Below are positions 8,027 to 16,581 of a DNA stretch of 39,930 bases, one piece after another (position 1 is the stretch's first letter; each line of letters begins with the position of its first letter). A model generated the notes under the pieces. The model saw only the letters and a program-made list of their open reading frames with translations, did not search any database and had not been told where the DNA came from. This DNA comes from an uncultured Pelagibacteraceae bacterium (lineage in GTDB: Bacteria; Pseudomonadota; Alphaproteobacteria; Pelagibacterales; Pelagibacteraceae): positions 1-39,930 of the forward strand of contig CACFQM010000007.1 in assembly GCA_902568425.1 (NCBI GenBank), read 5' to 3'. Made by a program: the position numbers and the translations under genes.

Positions 8027-9241
8027 ATGAGTAATTGCAGGATTTGCGACAATAAAATTAAAAAAATTATAGACTTTGGAAAAATTGCCCTAGTTGGTAA
8101 TTTTTTAAAAAAAAAAAGAAAACAAAAAAAATACAAAATTAGTCTCAATTATTGTGTGTCATGTAAGCATGTTCAAATTTCTGAAAAACTTAATCCACAT
8201 TTGCTTTTTAAAAATTACCTTTGGGAAACAGGAATTTCTAAGAGTAATATTCACATATTAAAAGACCTTTTACAAAAACTTAAAAAGCTTGGAATAAATA
8301 AAAAATCAAAAATTTTAGAAATAGCTAGTAATGACGGTTCTTTTATTAAAATTTTAAAAGAAAAATTTGATTGTTCTATAATAGGAGTTGATCCAGCAAA
8401 AAATCTAGCCAAAAAAGCAAACAAAAAAAATATTTTTACAATAAATAATTTTTTCGATTATAAACTTTCTTGCTTTATTAAAGGAAAATATAATAAATTT
8501 GATTATATTTTTGCGCGAAATGTTATCGCCCATATCAAAGAACCTAATAATATATTTAGGGGTATTGATAACCTACTTACAGATGATGGAACATTTATTT
8601 TAGAAGTTCCACATTTATTAAATATTTTCAATAAAAATCAGTACGATAATATTTTCCATGAGCATATCGGATTTCATAGCTTGAAATCAATTCAGGATTT
8701 ATGTAAGGCAAATAATCTTAAAGTTTTTGATGTTGATAAAATAGACTCACAGGGTGGTTCAATAAGGTGTTTTATATCTAAATCGACATCAACTCAATTA
8801 GTATCAAAAAAAATAAGTGTTATTAGTCAAATAGAAAAAAAATCTAATTTATTTTTAAACTCAAATTTAAATATGTTTAAAAATAAAATTTTAAATCATA
8901 TAGAAAGTTTACATGAACTAATATTAAGTCTTAAGAAGAAGAAAAAGAAAATATCTGTTTATGGTGCATCAGGAAAAGGACAAGCTTTATTACAATTTTC
9001 AAAAATGGACAATAACATGATAGATTTTGTTTTCGACAAAAGCAAACTTAAGCAAGGACTTTTTACTCCTGGTACAAACATTGAAATAAAAAATCCCAAA
9101 TATATTTCAAGAAAAAATGTAGATTATTTGTTAATTTTGTCGTGGAATATCAAAGAAGAAATAATAAAACAGGAAAAAAAATTTTTAAAAGAAGGTGGAA
9201 AATTCATTATTCCTTTTCCACAACCAAAAATAATAAATTGA
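8027..9241 (+). CDS. Sugar C-methyltransferase (zinc-binding N-terminus, SAM-dependent)
   Basis: The 404-residue protein has the three-part layout of NDP-sugar C-methyltransferases. The N-terminal putative zinc site uses C4, C7 and C43, C46 (CRIC ... CVSC). The central SAM-binding domain has ILEIASNDGSF and a FARNVIAHI segment near residues 98-165. The C-terminal Rossmann-like domain begins around YGASGKGQALL. Such enzymes add a methyl group to C3 or C5 of NDP-4-keto-6-deoxyhexoses. It sits 4 bases after rfbG and 1 base before the rfbF-like gene, so its likely acceptor is the CDP-4-keto-6-deoxyglucose product. The position of methylation is unknown. Confidence 0.78.
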   Translation: MSNCRICDNKIKKIIDFGKIALVGNFLKKKRKQKKYKISLNYCVSCKHVQISEKLNPHLLFKNYLWETGISKSNIHILKDLLQKLKKLGINKKSKILEIASNDGSFIKILKEKFDCSIIGVDPAKNLAKKANKKNIFTINNFFDYKLSCFIKGKYNKFDYIFARNVIAHIKEPNNIFRGIDNLLTDDGTFILEVPHLLNIFNKNQYDNIFHEHIGFHSLKSIQDLCKANNLKVFDVDKIDSQGGSIRCFISKSTSTQLVSKKISVISQIEKKSNLFLNSNLNMFKNKILNHIESLHELILSLKKKKKKISVYGASGKGQALLQFSKMDNNMIDFVFDKSKLKQGLFTPGTNIEIKNPKYISRKNVDYLLILSWNIKEEIIKQEKKFLKEGGKFIIPFPQPKIIN

Positions 9242-9242
9242 T

Positions 9243-9941
9243 ATGAAAGTTGTAATTTTAGCTGGAGGTTTTGGAACTCGTTTATCTGAATATACAGATA
9301 CAATTCCAAAACCGATGGTACCGATTGGCAACAAACCAATAATCGAGCATATAATGGATATCTATGCAAGCTATGGTCATATAGATTTTTATATTGCTCT
9401 TGGTTACAAAGGTGAGATTATAAAAAATCATTTTAAAAGTTTTCCAAAAAAGTGGAATATAAATTTAATTGATACAGGATCAGACACACTCACTGGAGGA
9501 AGATTAAAAAGACTTAATAAATACCTCAATGATGATGATTTTTTGTTAACTTACGGAGACGGAATTTCTGACATCGACATAAATCAACTTATCAAATTTC
9601 ATAAGGATCATGGGAAATTAGTTACTATTTCTGCTGTACGACCACCCGCTCGTTTTGGATCACTAAGTCTAAAAGGTTCAGACGTTTTAAAATTTAAGGA
9701 AAAAACTCAATTAGGTGAAAGTTGGATTAATGGTGGATTTTTTGTAATGAAACCAAAGTTCTTAGATTTTATTCAAGGAGACGCGACTGTTTTAGAGTCT
9801 AATCCTTTAGAAAAAGTAACAGACTTAAAGGAAATCAAAGCTTTTAAACATGAGGGTTTTTGGCAATGTATGGATCACAAATCAGACAAAGATCTTTTAG
9901 ACCAATTGTTAAAAGCTAAAAAAGCTCCTTGGATTAAATGA
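9243..9941 (+). CDS. rfbF: Glucose-1-phosphate cytidylyltransferase-like nucleotidyltransferase
   Basis: A 232-residue NTP-transferase begins MKVVILAGGFGTRL, with IPKPMVPIGNKPIIEHIM as the sugar-phosphate and nucleotide loop, YGDGISD as the metal-binding region, and WINGGFFVMKP near residue 160. This order matches RfbF, which makes CDP-glucose from glucose 1-phosphate and CTP. It is somewhat shorter than typical RfbF (about 257). The stop overlaps the next glycosyltransferase (ATGA). Association with rfbG and the C-methyltransferase supports CTP rather than dTTP use; the nucleotide specificity itself is inferred. Confidence 0.78.
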   Translation: MKVVILAGGFGTRLSEYTDTIPKPMVPIGNKPIIEHIMDIYASYGHIDFYIALGYKGEIIKNHFKSFPKKWNINLIDTGSDTLTGGRLKRLNKYLNDDDFLLTYGDGISDIDINQLIKFHKDHGKLVTISAVRPPARFGSLSLKGSDVLKFKEKTQLGESWINGGFFVMKPKFLDFIQGDATVLESNPLEKVTDLKEIKAFKHEGFWQCMDHKSDKDLLDQLLKAKKAPWIK

Positions 9942-10843
9942 ACAAACCATTAGTTAGTATTATAATGAATTGTTTTAATGGTGAAAAATATCTTAAAGAA
10001 GCCTTAGAAAGTATTTTAAATCAAACATATGAAAATTGGGAATTAATATTTTGGGATAATTTATCTACAGATAACAGCAAAAAAATTTTCCAAAATTTCA
10101 AAGATAAAAGATTTAAATATTTTCTTGCAAAAGAACATACTGTTTTGTACGAGGCAAGAAATTTAGCGCTAAAAGAGGTGAATGGTGAGTTTATAGCCTT
10201 CTTGGATACAGATGATATTTGGTTAAAAAATAAACTTTCAGAGCAAATAAAATTATTTGCAAATAAAAATGTTGGGTTAGTTTATGGAAATTACTACAGG
10301 TACAATTCAAAAAATCTGTTCAAAAAAAAAAAATTAGCCAGAAAATTAAAATTACCCTCGGGGAAAATCACAGCTATTTTATTGAAAACTTATTTTATTG
10401 GTATGTTAACTGTTATTTTAAGAAAAGAATATCTTAACACGCAAATAAATGTTTTTAGTGTAAAATTCGATATGCTTTCTGACATGGATTTTATACTACG
10501 ATTTTCTAAGAATTATGAATTTGACTGCGTTCAAAAACCAGTTGCAATTTCGAGACAACATCAAAACCAATTACAAAACAAAAATTTAAAAAATCAGGCA
10601 GCTCAAATGAATGAATGGTACGAAAATATTAAATTATCAAGAGAGTTTGGAGAGGAAAAAAAATTAATAAATATAAAAAATAGGTGTAATTTTTTTAAAA
10701 TTCTTAGTTTAATAAATGAGCAAGAATATTTAAAAAGTTTAAAGGAAATAATATTACATCCAAACTATATTGAAAAAATAAAATTATTTTTAATCTTAGT
10801 ATTCCCTAAAGCAATATTTAATAGAATTTTAAATTTAAGATAA
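9938..10843 (+). CDS. Family 2 glycosyltransferase
   Basis: This is a 301-residue GT-A fold protein. It starts VSIIMNCFNG, has ESILNQTYENWELIFWDN typical of GT2 enzymes, and a metal-binding DTDD (residues 90-93, FLDTDDIW). It would transfer a sugar from an NDP donor to a growing glycan on the cytoplasmic face of the membrane. The start overlaps the rfbF-like stop by 4 bases. The C-terminus has a hydrophobic stretch (KLFLILVFPKAIF) that may anchor it to the membrane. Donor and acceptor are not predictable. Confidence 0.82.
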   Translation: MNKPLVSIIMNCFNGEKYLKEALESILNQTYENWELIFWDNLSTDNSKKIFQNFKDKRFKYFLAKEHTVLYEARNLALKEVNGEFIAFLDTDDIWLKNKLSEQIKLFANKNVGLVYGNYYRYNSKNLFKKKKLARKLKLPSGKITAILLKTYFIGMLTVILRKEYLNTQINVFSVKFDMLSDMDFILRFSKNYEFDCVQKPVAISRQHQNQLQNKNLKNQAAQMNEWYENIKLSREFGEEKKLINIKNRCNFFKILSLINEQEYLKSLKEIILHPNYIEKIKLFLILVFPKAIFNRILNLR

Positions 10844-10856
10844 ACTTATTATTTAA

Positions 10857-11891
10857 ATGAAACAGGAAAATTTAGCTATAATAAGCAACGAAAAAACACA
10901 AAATATTAATGACAAAGTTTTTTGTGACAATATTGATATGAAATCAATTCCTGAGGGATTAAGTCAGAATTTTAATATAGAATTATTTTTGCGAAAATCA
11001 AAAGTTGATAGGATTTCACATCGAATCAACTTAAAAAAAATTTTTATATCAGCCAATATATTTGACTTTTTACACAAAATATGGAGTAGATCAGAAAAAC
11101 ATAAAAAATTTTTAGTAATTTCGCTTTCTCCATTCACGTTTTTTGCTTGTCTATTATTATTTATTTTAAAAAAAAGAATTTTTCTATATCTAAGAAGTGA
11201 TGGTTACGAAGAGTACAGATGCTACTCAAAATTTTTTGGCCCAATCATTTATCATATAATGTTTATTATTGCATCTAAGATAACAGATTTGATAGCATGT
11301 AGATCACATTTATTAAGGAAAAAAACAGGATTTGTTGTTTCACCTTCTCAACTAAATGAAAAGTGGTTTTCAAAAAGAAAAGAACCAAATCTTAATCAAG
11401 TAAAAATTTTATATGTTGGAAGAATAAAAAAAGAAAAGGGGATATTTTCATTTCTTAATCTTATAAAAAAAATAGAAGAAAATGTTAAAATTAAAATTAT
11501 AAACTCGGAAAAAAAATATGATAAAAAGTTGGTTTCTAGAAAGGTTGAAATAATTAACTTTGTAAACGAAAACGACTCAATCATAGAAGCCTATGACGAT
11601 CACAATATTTTTATCTTACCATCTTTTACAGAAGCTCACCCCCAAGTATTAGACGAGTCTTTAGCAAGACTGAGACCTGTAATTATTTTTACAGAAATCT
11701 CGCACGTGAAGAGAGACCGTGAAGGTGTATTTGTTATCGAAAGAAAAGTAGAATCCTTAGAAAAGGTAATTAAGTTTATAATGAAAAATTATTTCGACAT
11801 CCAAAAAAAAATGATAAAAAATAATTTACCAACAAAAAAAGCTTTTTTAGATGAAATTTCACAAATTATAAAAAATGAAAAATCAAAATAA
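10857..11891 (+). CDS. Group 1 (GT4-like) glycosyltransferase
   Basis: The 344-residue product has a GT-B layout. The first half carries two hydrophobic segments around residues 86-112 and 128-140. The second half begins with KILYVGRIKKEKG (183-195) and contains the EX7E motif (E259 and E267 in TEAHPQVLDE), the retaining-transferase nucleotide-sugar signature. It probably adds one residue to the surface polysaccharide or lipid-linked unit. The last 17 bases overlap the next gene. The sugar is unknown. Confidence 0.75.
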   Translation: MKQENLAIISNEKTQNINDKVFCDNIDMKSIPEGLSQNFNIELFLRKSKVDRISHRINLKKIFISANIFDFLHKIWSRSEKHKKFLVISLSPFTFFACLLLFILKKRIFLYLRSDGYEEYRCYSKFFGPIIYHIMFIIASKITDLIACRSHLLRKKTGFVVSPSQLNEKWFSKRKEPNLNQVKILYVGRIKKEKGIFSFLNLIKKIEENVKIKIINSEKKYDKKLVSRKVEIINFVNENDSIIEAYDDHNIFILPSFTEAHPQVLDESLARLRPVIIFTEISHVKRDREGVFVIERKVESLEKVIKFIMKNYFDIQKKMIKNNLPTKKAFLDEISQIIKNEKSK

Positions 11892-12642
11892 TTATATAGA
11901 CATTATTCTACCAAATTTTAACAAAGCAGAGTATTTACAAGAAGCTATCGACTCTGTTGTAAACCAAACTTTTCAAGATTGGAAACTGTATATAATTGAT
12001 GATTCTTCGACTGACGATTCGCATGAGGTATTGAATAGCTACAAGCAAATAAAAAAAATAAGTATAGTAAAATTAAAAAAGAATAAAGGCCCGAGTTTTT
12101 GTAGAAATTTAGGATTACGAATATCAAATTCAAATTTTATATCATTTATAGACTCAGATGATTATTGGGAAAAGAATAAATTGAAAGAACAAATTCACTT
12201 TATGGAAAAAAATAATTTATCTTTTTCATTTACTGACTTTATTCCTTTTATTCAAAATAGAAATGAAAAAAAATTTTTAAAAAAAACAAATATCCAAAAT
12301 ACATTTAATTTTAATCAATTCACGCTAAATTCATCGATTAATACGACAACAATGATTATTCAGAGATCCTTAATTAAGAATTTAAAGTTTAAAAAAATTG
12401 AAAAATTAGAAGATTATCTTTTTAAATGCCAAATTTTGAAGCAAAACATTCTTGCGCACAAACTTAATAAAGCATCAGCATTTTATAGAATTTTAAATAA
12501 ATCTAGGTCTAGTCAAAGATTTAAAAATATTTTATATTTGTGGAAAATTAATCAAAAATATAATAATTTTAACTTGTTCAGGAATTTATTTTCCATATTT
12601 ATGATTTCTGTGAATTCCTTGAGAAAATATGGCTTCAAATAA
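11875..12642 (+). CDS. Family 2 glycosyltransferase
   Basis: The 255-residue protein has the GT2 start (IDIILPNFNKAEYL), QDWKLYIIDDSSTDDS (near 35-49) and the metal-binding DSDD (93-96, FIDSDDYW). It is closely related in motif layout to the transferase at 9938 but not a duplicate. It is the last glycan gene: its stop is only 5 bases before tRNA-Val, with no terminator visible, so the operon transcript may run into the tRNA and 5S genes. Donor and acceptor are unknown. Confidence 0.82.
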   Translation: MKNQNNYIDIILPNFNKAEYLQEAIDSVVNQTFQDWKLYIIDDSSTDDSHEVLNSYKQIKKISIVKLKKNKGPSFCRNLGLRISNSNFISFIDSDDYWEKNKLKEQIHFMEKNNLSFSFTDFIPFIQNRNEKKFLKKTNIQNTFNFNQFTLNSSINTTTMIIQRSLIKNLKFKKIEKLEDYLFKCQILKQNILAHKLNKASAFYRILNKSRSSQRFKNILYLWKINQKYNNFNLFRNLFSIFMISVNSLRKYGFK

Positions 12643-12647
12643 TTTTA

Positions 12648-12722
12648 GGGCGTGTAGTTCAGTGGTAGAACGCTTCGTTGACATCGAAGAGGCCATAAGT
12701 TCAATTCTTATCACGCCCACCA
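12648..12722 (+). tRNA. tRNA-Val (anticodon GAC)
   Basis: A full cloverleaf is readable. The acceptor stem GGGCGTG pairs with CACGCCC, the D-arm is GTTC...GAAC, the anticodon arm is CTTCG-TTGACAT-CGAAG with anticodon GAC, and the T-arm is ATAAG-TTCAATT-CTTAT. The discriminator A is followed by an encoded CCA. It lies 5 bases downstream of the last glycan gene and 62 bases upstream of 5S rRNA, so it belongs to the distal part of a split rRNA region. Confidence 0.95.
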
Positions 12723-12784
12723 AATACCTTCCTATAAGCTAATTTCAGCTATTTACATCACTCAATAAAAATACTATAAATTCT

Positions 12785-12902
12785 GGCCTGGTGATTATTG
12801 CGAAGGGGTCATACCCGATCCCATTCCGAACTCGGAAGTCAAGCCCTTCTGCGCCGATGGTACTTTATCTTAAGATATGGGAGAGTAGGACGTTGCCAGG
12901 CT
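12785..12902 (+). rRNA. rrf: 5S ribosomal RNA
   Basis: The sequence is recognisably 5S. The terminal helix GCCTGG (12786-12791) pairs with CCAGGC (12896-12901), and the conserved core GATCCCATTCCGAACTCGG and the GAGAGTAGGACG 3' arm are present. The ends are estimated from helix I and may be off by a few bases. No 16S or 23S is seen within the 12.8 kb upstream, so 5S is separated from the rest of its operon by the polysaccharide locus, as known for Pelagibacter. rpmJ begins 6 bases later. Confidence 0.93.
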
Positions 12903-12908
12903 AAAATT

Positions 12909-13034
12909 ATGAAAATTGCTAGTTCATTAAAGTCATTAAAAAAAAGAGATCTAGACTCTAAATTAGTTAGACGAAGAGGCAAGGTTTACGTAATTAATAA
13001 AAAAAAGCCAAAATTTAAAGCAAGACAAGGCTAA
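12909..13034 (+). CDS. rpmJ: Ribosomal protein L36
   Basis: A 41-residue basic protein with the L36 pattern [14 protein letters not shown] and [21 protein letters not shown]-type ending. It starts at ATG 12909; a longer reading frame begins within 5S rRNA and is rejected. No Shine-Dalgarno can be placed between the 5S 3' end and the ATG because the gap is only 6 bases (AAAATT), so maturation of 5S would leave an almost leaderless message. The zinc Cys/His set of C+ L36 is absent, as in the alphaproteobacterial L36 type. pntAA follows after 8 bases. Confidence 0.93.
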   Translation: MKIASSLKSLKKRDLDSKLVRRRGKVYVINKKKPKFKARQG

Positions 13035-13042
13035 TTTCCTCA

Positions 13043-14122
13043 ATGAACGTCGGCTCAACAAAAGAATTAAGTCCAGAAAAAAGAATATCAATTACACCTG
13101 AAACATCAAAAAGTTTTAAAAATTTAGGCTTGAATGTCTATTTAGAAAAGGGATTTGGTGAAAGTTTAGGTTTTAGTGACAAGGATTACACTGATAATGG
13201 CGTAGAAATTTTGAACAATTCATCAGAAGTTTTATCTAAATCAGATTTAATTTGTAAAGTAAATTTTCCAGAGGCTAAAGATTTAGGTCAAATTAAAGAG
13301 AATTCCCATTTAATTGTATCAAATTATAATCCAGAAAAAGAAAAAGAATTTGTAAAAAATAAATTTAAAATTTTTGCATTAAATTTACTTCCAAGAATAA
13401 CAAGAGCTCAATCAATGGATGTTCTTTCTTCTCAAGCAAACTTAGCTGGTTATAGAGCGGTTATAGAATCGATATATGAATATCAGAAGGCAGTTCCAAT
13501 GATGATGACCGCAGCAGGTACAGTTCCGGCTGCTAAAGTTTTAGTAGTTGGTGCTGGGGTTGCTGGATTACAGGCAATTGCAACTGCAAAAAGATTAGGA
13601 GCGATAGTTTCTGCTACAGATGTGAGACTAACTGCGAAGGAGCAAGTTGAGAGTTTAGGCGGAAAGTTTTTAACAGTAGAAGGTTCTGAAAATTTAGAGA
13701 CAAAAGGTGGTTACGCTAAAGAAGCAGGTGAGGATTTTAAAAAGAAGCAAGCAGAAATGTTAGAAAATGCAGCTTCAAAAAGTGATATTATTATTTGTAC
13801 AGCTTTAATACCTGGAAGACCTGCACCAAGAATTATAACAGAAAAAATGATAGACAAGATGAAATCTGGATCTATTATTTTTGACCTAGCTGTTGCCCAA
13901 GGTGGTAATGCAGCTTACTCAGAAGTAGATAAAGTCGTTAATAAAAAAGGAATAAAAATAATCGGAATATCTAATGTAATGAATAAATTACCTTTAACAG
14001 CGTCAAATTTATATGCAAAAAATTTATTTAGTTTTGTTAGAAATCTTTATAGTAAAGAAAAAAAACAATTTGTTATTAATCTTGAAGATGAGATTATTAA
14101 AAACACTTTGTTAAAGGAGTAG
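13043..14122 (+). CDS. pntAA: NAD(P) transhydrogenase subunit alpha part 1
   Basis: The 359-residue soluble NAD(H)-binding subunit has an N-terminal alanine-dehydrogenase-like domain (STKELSPEKRISITPE) and a Rossmann domain around GAGVAGLQA (near 170). It lacks membrane helices, consistent with the three-polypeptide transhydrogenase organisation of Rhodospirillum-type bacteria. It hands hydride from NADH to the NADP-binding PntB subunit, driven by proton entry. It is the first of three contiguous pnt genes (gaps 7 and -1 bases) and sits directly behind rpmJ. Confidence 0.93.
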   Translation: MNVGSTKELSPEKRISITPETSKSFKNLGLNVYLEKGFGESLGFSDKDYTDNGVEILNNSSEVLSKSDLICKVNFPEAKDLGQIKENSHLIVSNYNPEKEKEFVKNKFKIFALNLLPRITRAQSMDVLSSQANLAGYRAVIESIYEYQKAVPMMMTAAGTVPAAKVLVVGAGVAGLQAIATAKRLGAIVSATDVRLTAKEQVESLGGKFLTVEGSENLETKGGYAKEAGEDFKKKQAEMLENAASKSDIIICTALIPGRPAPRIITEKMIDKMKSGSIIFDLAVAQGGNAAYSEVDKVVNKKGIKIIGISNVMNKLPLTASNLYAKNLFSFVRNLYSKEKKQFVINLEDEIIKNTLLKE

Positions 14123-14129
14123 AATTAAT

Positions 14130-14438
14130 ATGGAAATTGATCCGTTTATATTTAGGTTTAGTATTTTTATTTTAGCAATTTTTGTGGGTTACTACGTTGT
14201 TTGGAGTGTTACACCTTCACTTCATACTCCTTTAATGTCTGTGACTAACGCAATTTCATCAGTAATTATTGTTGGTGCAATCATTGCTGCCTTAGCAGGC
14301 TCATCAGAAAATATTTTTGAAATATCAAGTATCTTTGGATTTTTAGCAATCGTTTTAGCTGCAGTAAATATTTTTGGTGGTTTCTTAGTCACTCAAAGAA
14401 TGCTTCAAATGTACAAGAAAAAGAAGAAAAATAAATAA
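14130..14438 (+). CDS. pntAB: NAD(P) transhydrogenase subunit alpha part 2
   Basis: A small 102-residue membrane subunit with three hydrophobic helices (about residues 6-26, 37-55, 62-85) and a lysine-rich C-terminus. The conserved TPSLHTPLMSVTNAISS segment is typical of PntAB. With PntB it forms the proton channel of the membrane domain. Its stop overlaps the pntB ATG by one base, which should keep the stoichiometry tight. The spacing from pntAA is 7 bases with an AAGGAG-like ribosome site just before. Confidence 0.93.
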   Translation: MEIDPFIFRFSIFILAIFVGYYVVWSVTPSLHTPLMSVTNAISSVIIVGAIIAALAGSSENIFEISSIFGFLAIVLAAVNIFGGFLVTQRMLQMYKKKKKNK

Positions 14439-15835
14439 TGATCTCAGCAAACTTATCGGCAATATTTTATTTAGTTTCTGGGATACTTTTTATTCTTGCG
14501 CTTAGAGGTCTATCTTCACCTGAAACATCTAGACAAGGAAATCTTTTTGGAATTTTAGGAATGATAATTGCTATAACTGTGACTTTTCTAACGGTTGGTA
14601 ACTTTTCTACCTCAACAATTTATGTGTTTATATTTTTACTTATTGGTGGAGCAATTGGTGCTTTTATCGCTTTTAAAATTCCAATGACTGCTATGCCAGA
14701 GTTAGTAGCTGGTTTTCATAGTCTTGTTGGTTTAGCTGCAGTTTTTGTAGCAATATCTGCATTTAAAAATCCAGAAGCTTTTAACCTCGGTTTTCCTGGC
14801 GATATTAAACTCGCTAGTTTGATAGAGATGTCAATTGGTGCAGCAGTAGGTGCAATTACCTTTTCTGGTTCAATAATAGCTTTTTTAAAATTAAGAGGGA
14901 TAATGTCAGGATCGCCTATTACTTTTCCTGGCCAACATATTGTTAATTTATTAATTGGAATATCAATTTTTGTATTAATTTATTTTTTATGTAGCTCACA
15001 GTCAGAAAGCTTCTTTTGGAGCATGATCGCAATTTCTTTTTTAATTGGTGTTCTTTTAATTATTCCAATTGGAGGAGCAGATATGCCTGTAGTAATTTCA
15101 ATGTTAAATTCTTACTCAGGCTGGGCGGCAGCTGGTATTGGTTTTACTTTAGAAAATACAGCATTAATAATAACAGGAGCACTTGTAGGATCATCTGGTG
15201 CAATTCTTTCATATATAATGTGTAAGGGAATGAATAGATCATTCTTTAGTGTGATACTTGGTGGATTTGGGGGAGACTCAAGCGTTAGCAAAGATAAGAA
15301 AAAAGATCAAAAGCCAGTTAAGAGCGGTAATGCAGAAGACGCAGCATTTCTTTTAAAAAATGCTTCTTCAGTAATTATCGTACCAGGATATGGTATGGCA
15401 GTTGCACAAGCTCAACATGCATTAAGGGAGATGGTAGATACTTTAAAGAAAAACGATATTAAAGTTTCTTATGCTGTTCACCCTGTAGCTGGAAGAATGC
15501 CTGGACATATGAATGTTTTATTAGCAGAAGCAAACGTGCCATATGATGAAGTATTTGAATTAGATGATATTAACAATGATTTTGCAAATACAGATGTTGC
15601 TTTTGTCATTGGTGCTAACGATGTTACTAACCCTGTCGCAAAAACAGATCCACAGAGCCCAATTTTTGGAATGCCAGTATTAGATGTTGAAAAATGTAAG
15701 TCTGTTTTATTCGTTAAAAGAAGTTTATCCCCAGGGTACGCAGGTGTTGACAATGAACTCTTCTACCGTGAAAATACTATGATGTTATTTGCTGACGCAA
15801 AAAAAATGACAGAAGACATAGTTAAAAATATTTAA
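14438..15835 (+). CDS. pntB: NAD(P) transhydrogenase subunit beta
   Basis: The 465-residue length is usual for PntB. The N-terminal two thirds are a run of membrane helices, including the conserved PELVAGFHSLVGLAAVFVA segment. The C-terminal domain III binds NADP(H): IVPGYGMAVAQAQHALREM, YAVHPVAGRMPGHMNVLLAEA and GANDVTNPVAKTDP are all intact. The enzyme uses the proton gradient to make NADPH from NADH in the inner membrane. Transaldolase starts 2 bases after the stop, suggesting a co-transcribed NADPH and pentose-phosphate unit. Confidence 0.95.
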   Translation: MISANLSAIFYLVSGILFILALRGLSSPETSRQGNLFGILGMIIAITVTFLTVGNFSTSTIYVFIFLLIGGAIGAFIAFKIPMTAMPELVAGFHSLVGLAAVFVAISAFKNPEAFNLGFPGDIKLASLIEMSIGAAVGAITFSGSIIAFLKLRGIMSGSPITFPGQHIVNLLIGISIFVLIYFLCSSQSESFFWSMIAISFLIGVLLIIPIGGADMPVVISMLNSYSGWAAAGIGFTLENTALIITGALVGSSGAILSYIMCKGMNRSFFSVILGGFGGDSSVSKDKKKDQKPVKSGNAEDAAFLLKNASSVIIVPGYGMAVAQAQHALREMVDTLKKNDIKVSYAVHPVAGRMPGHMNVLLAEANVPYDEVFELDDINNDFANTDVAFVIGANDVTNPVAKTDPQSPIFGMPVLDVEKCKSVLFVKRSLSPGYAGVDNELFYRENTMMLFADAKKMTEDIVKNI

Positions 15836-15837
15836 AA

Positions 15838-16539
15838 ATGCCAAAAACAAAAATCTTCTGCGATATTGCTGATAGTAAGGCAATAAATAAGTTTAATAAA
15901 AAATCAATTGTTAATGGTTTTACTACTAATCCAAGCTTAATGAGAAAAGCTGGCGCCAAAAGTTATGAAAAATATTCAAAAATTTTACTAAAAATTTGTA
16001 AAAAGAAACCAATTTCCTTAGAGGTTTTTGCTGACAATTTTAAAGATATGGAAAGACAAGCTTTTAAAATAAACTCTTGGGGGAAAAATATTTATGTAAA
16101 AATACCTGTAGTAAACAGCAAAGGAAAATTTACCGGTCAATTAATAAGAAAATTAAACAAAAAAAAAATTAAACTTAATATAACCGCTGTTTACACAATT
16201 GCTCAAGTTAAGAAAATCAATAGATGTCTCGATAATAAAACTAATTCAATCATTTCAATTTTTTCTGGTCGTATGGCTGATGTTGGGAAAGATCCAGTAC
16301 CTATTATTAAAAAAGCTGTACAAATGACTAATAAAAAAAATAAGGTTGAAATACTTTGGGCAAGCGTAAGAGAACCATATAACTATATTCAAGCCAAACA
16401 ACTAGGTTGTCAAATCATCACAATGCCACCTAAAATAATTGAAAAAGTATCTAATTTCGGAAAGTCATTTGATAGACTTACAAAAGATACTGTAATTGCA
16501 TTTTTAAAAGATAGTAGAAAATCAAAGTTTAGAATTTAG
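15838..16539 (+). CDS. tal: Transaldolase (small, Fsa/TalC-type)
   Basis: The 233-residue protein carries the small-transaldolase signatures: CDIADS (8-13), FTTNPSL (28-34), the Schiff-base lysine K88 in YVKIPVV, LNITAVYT, and FSGRMADVG. It moves a dihydroxyacetone unit between sugar phosphates in the non-oxidative pentose phosphate pathway, or acts as a fructose-6-phosphate aldolase; the family includes both. It is tightly linked to pntB (2-base gap). The next gene, FkbM, starts 42 bases later and looks functionally unrelated. Confidence 0.87.
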   Translation: MPKTKIFCDIADSKAINKFNKKSIVNGFTTNPSLMRKAGAKSYEKYSKILLKICKKKPISLEVFADNFKDMERQAFKINSWGKNIYVKIPVVNSKGKFTGQLIRKLNKKKIKLNITAVYTIAQVKKINRCLDNKTNSIISIFSGRMADVGKDPVPIIKKAVQMTNKKNKVEILWASVREPYNYIQAKQLGCQIITMPPKIIEKVSNFGKSFDRLTKDTVIAFLKDSRKSKFRI

Positions 16540-16581
16540 ATTTTCTTAAAACAATATATCTGATAAAAAAATTACTTAGTT

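Noticed and set aside
12798-12908. N-terminal extension of the L36 frame through 5S rRNA
   Set aside because: The first 37 codons overlap the 5S gene and resemble no L36; the canonical start [10 protein letters not shown] is at 12909.
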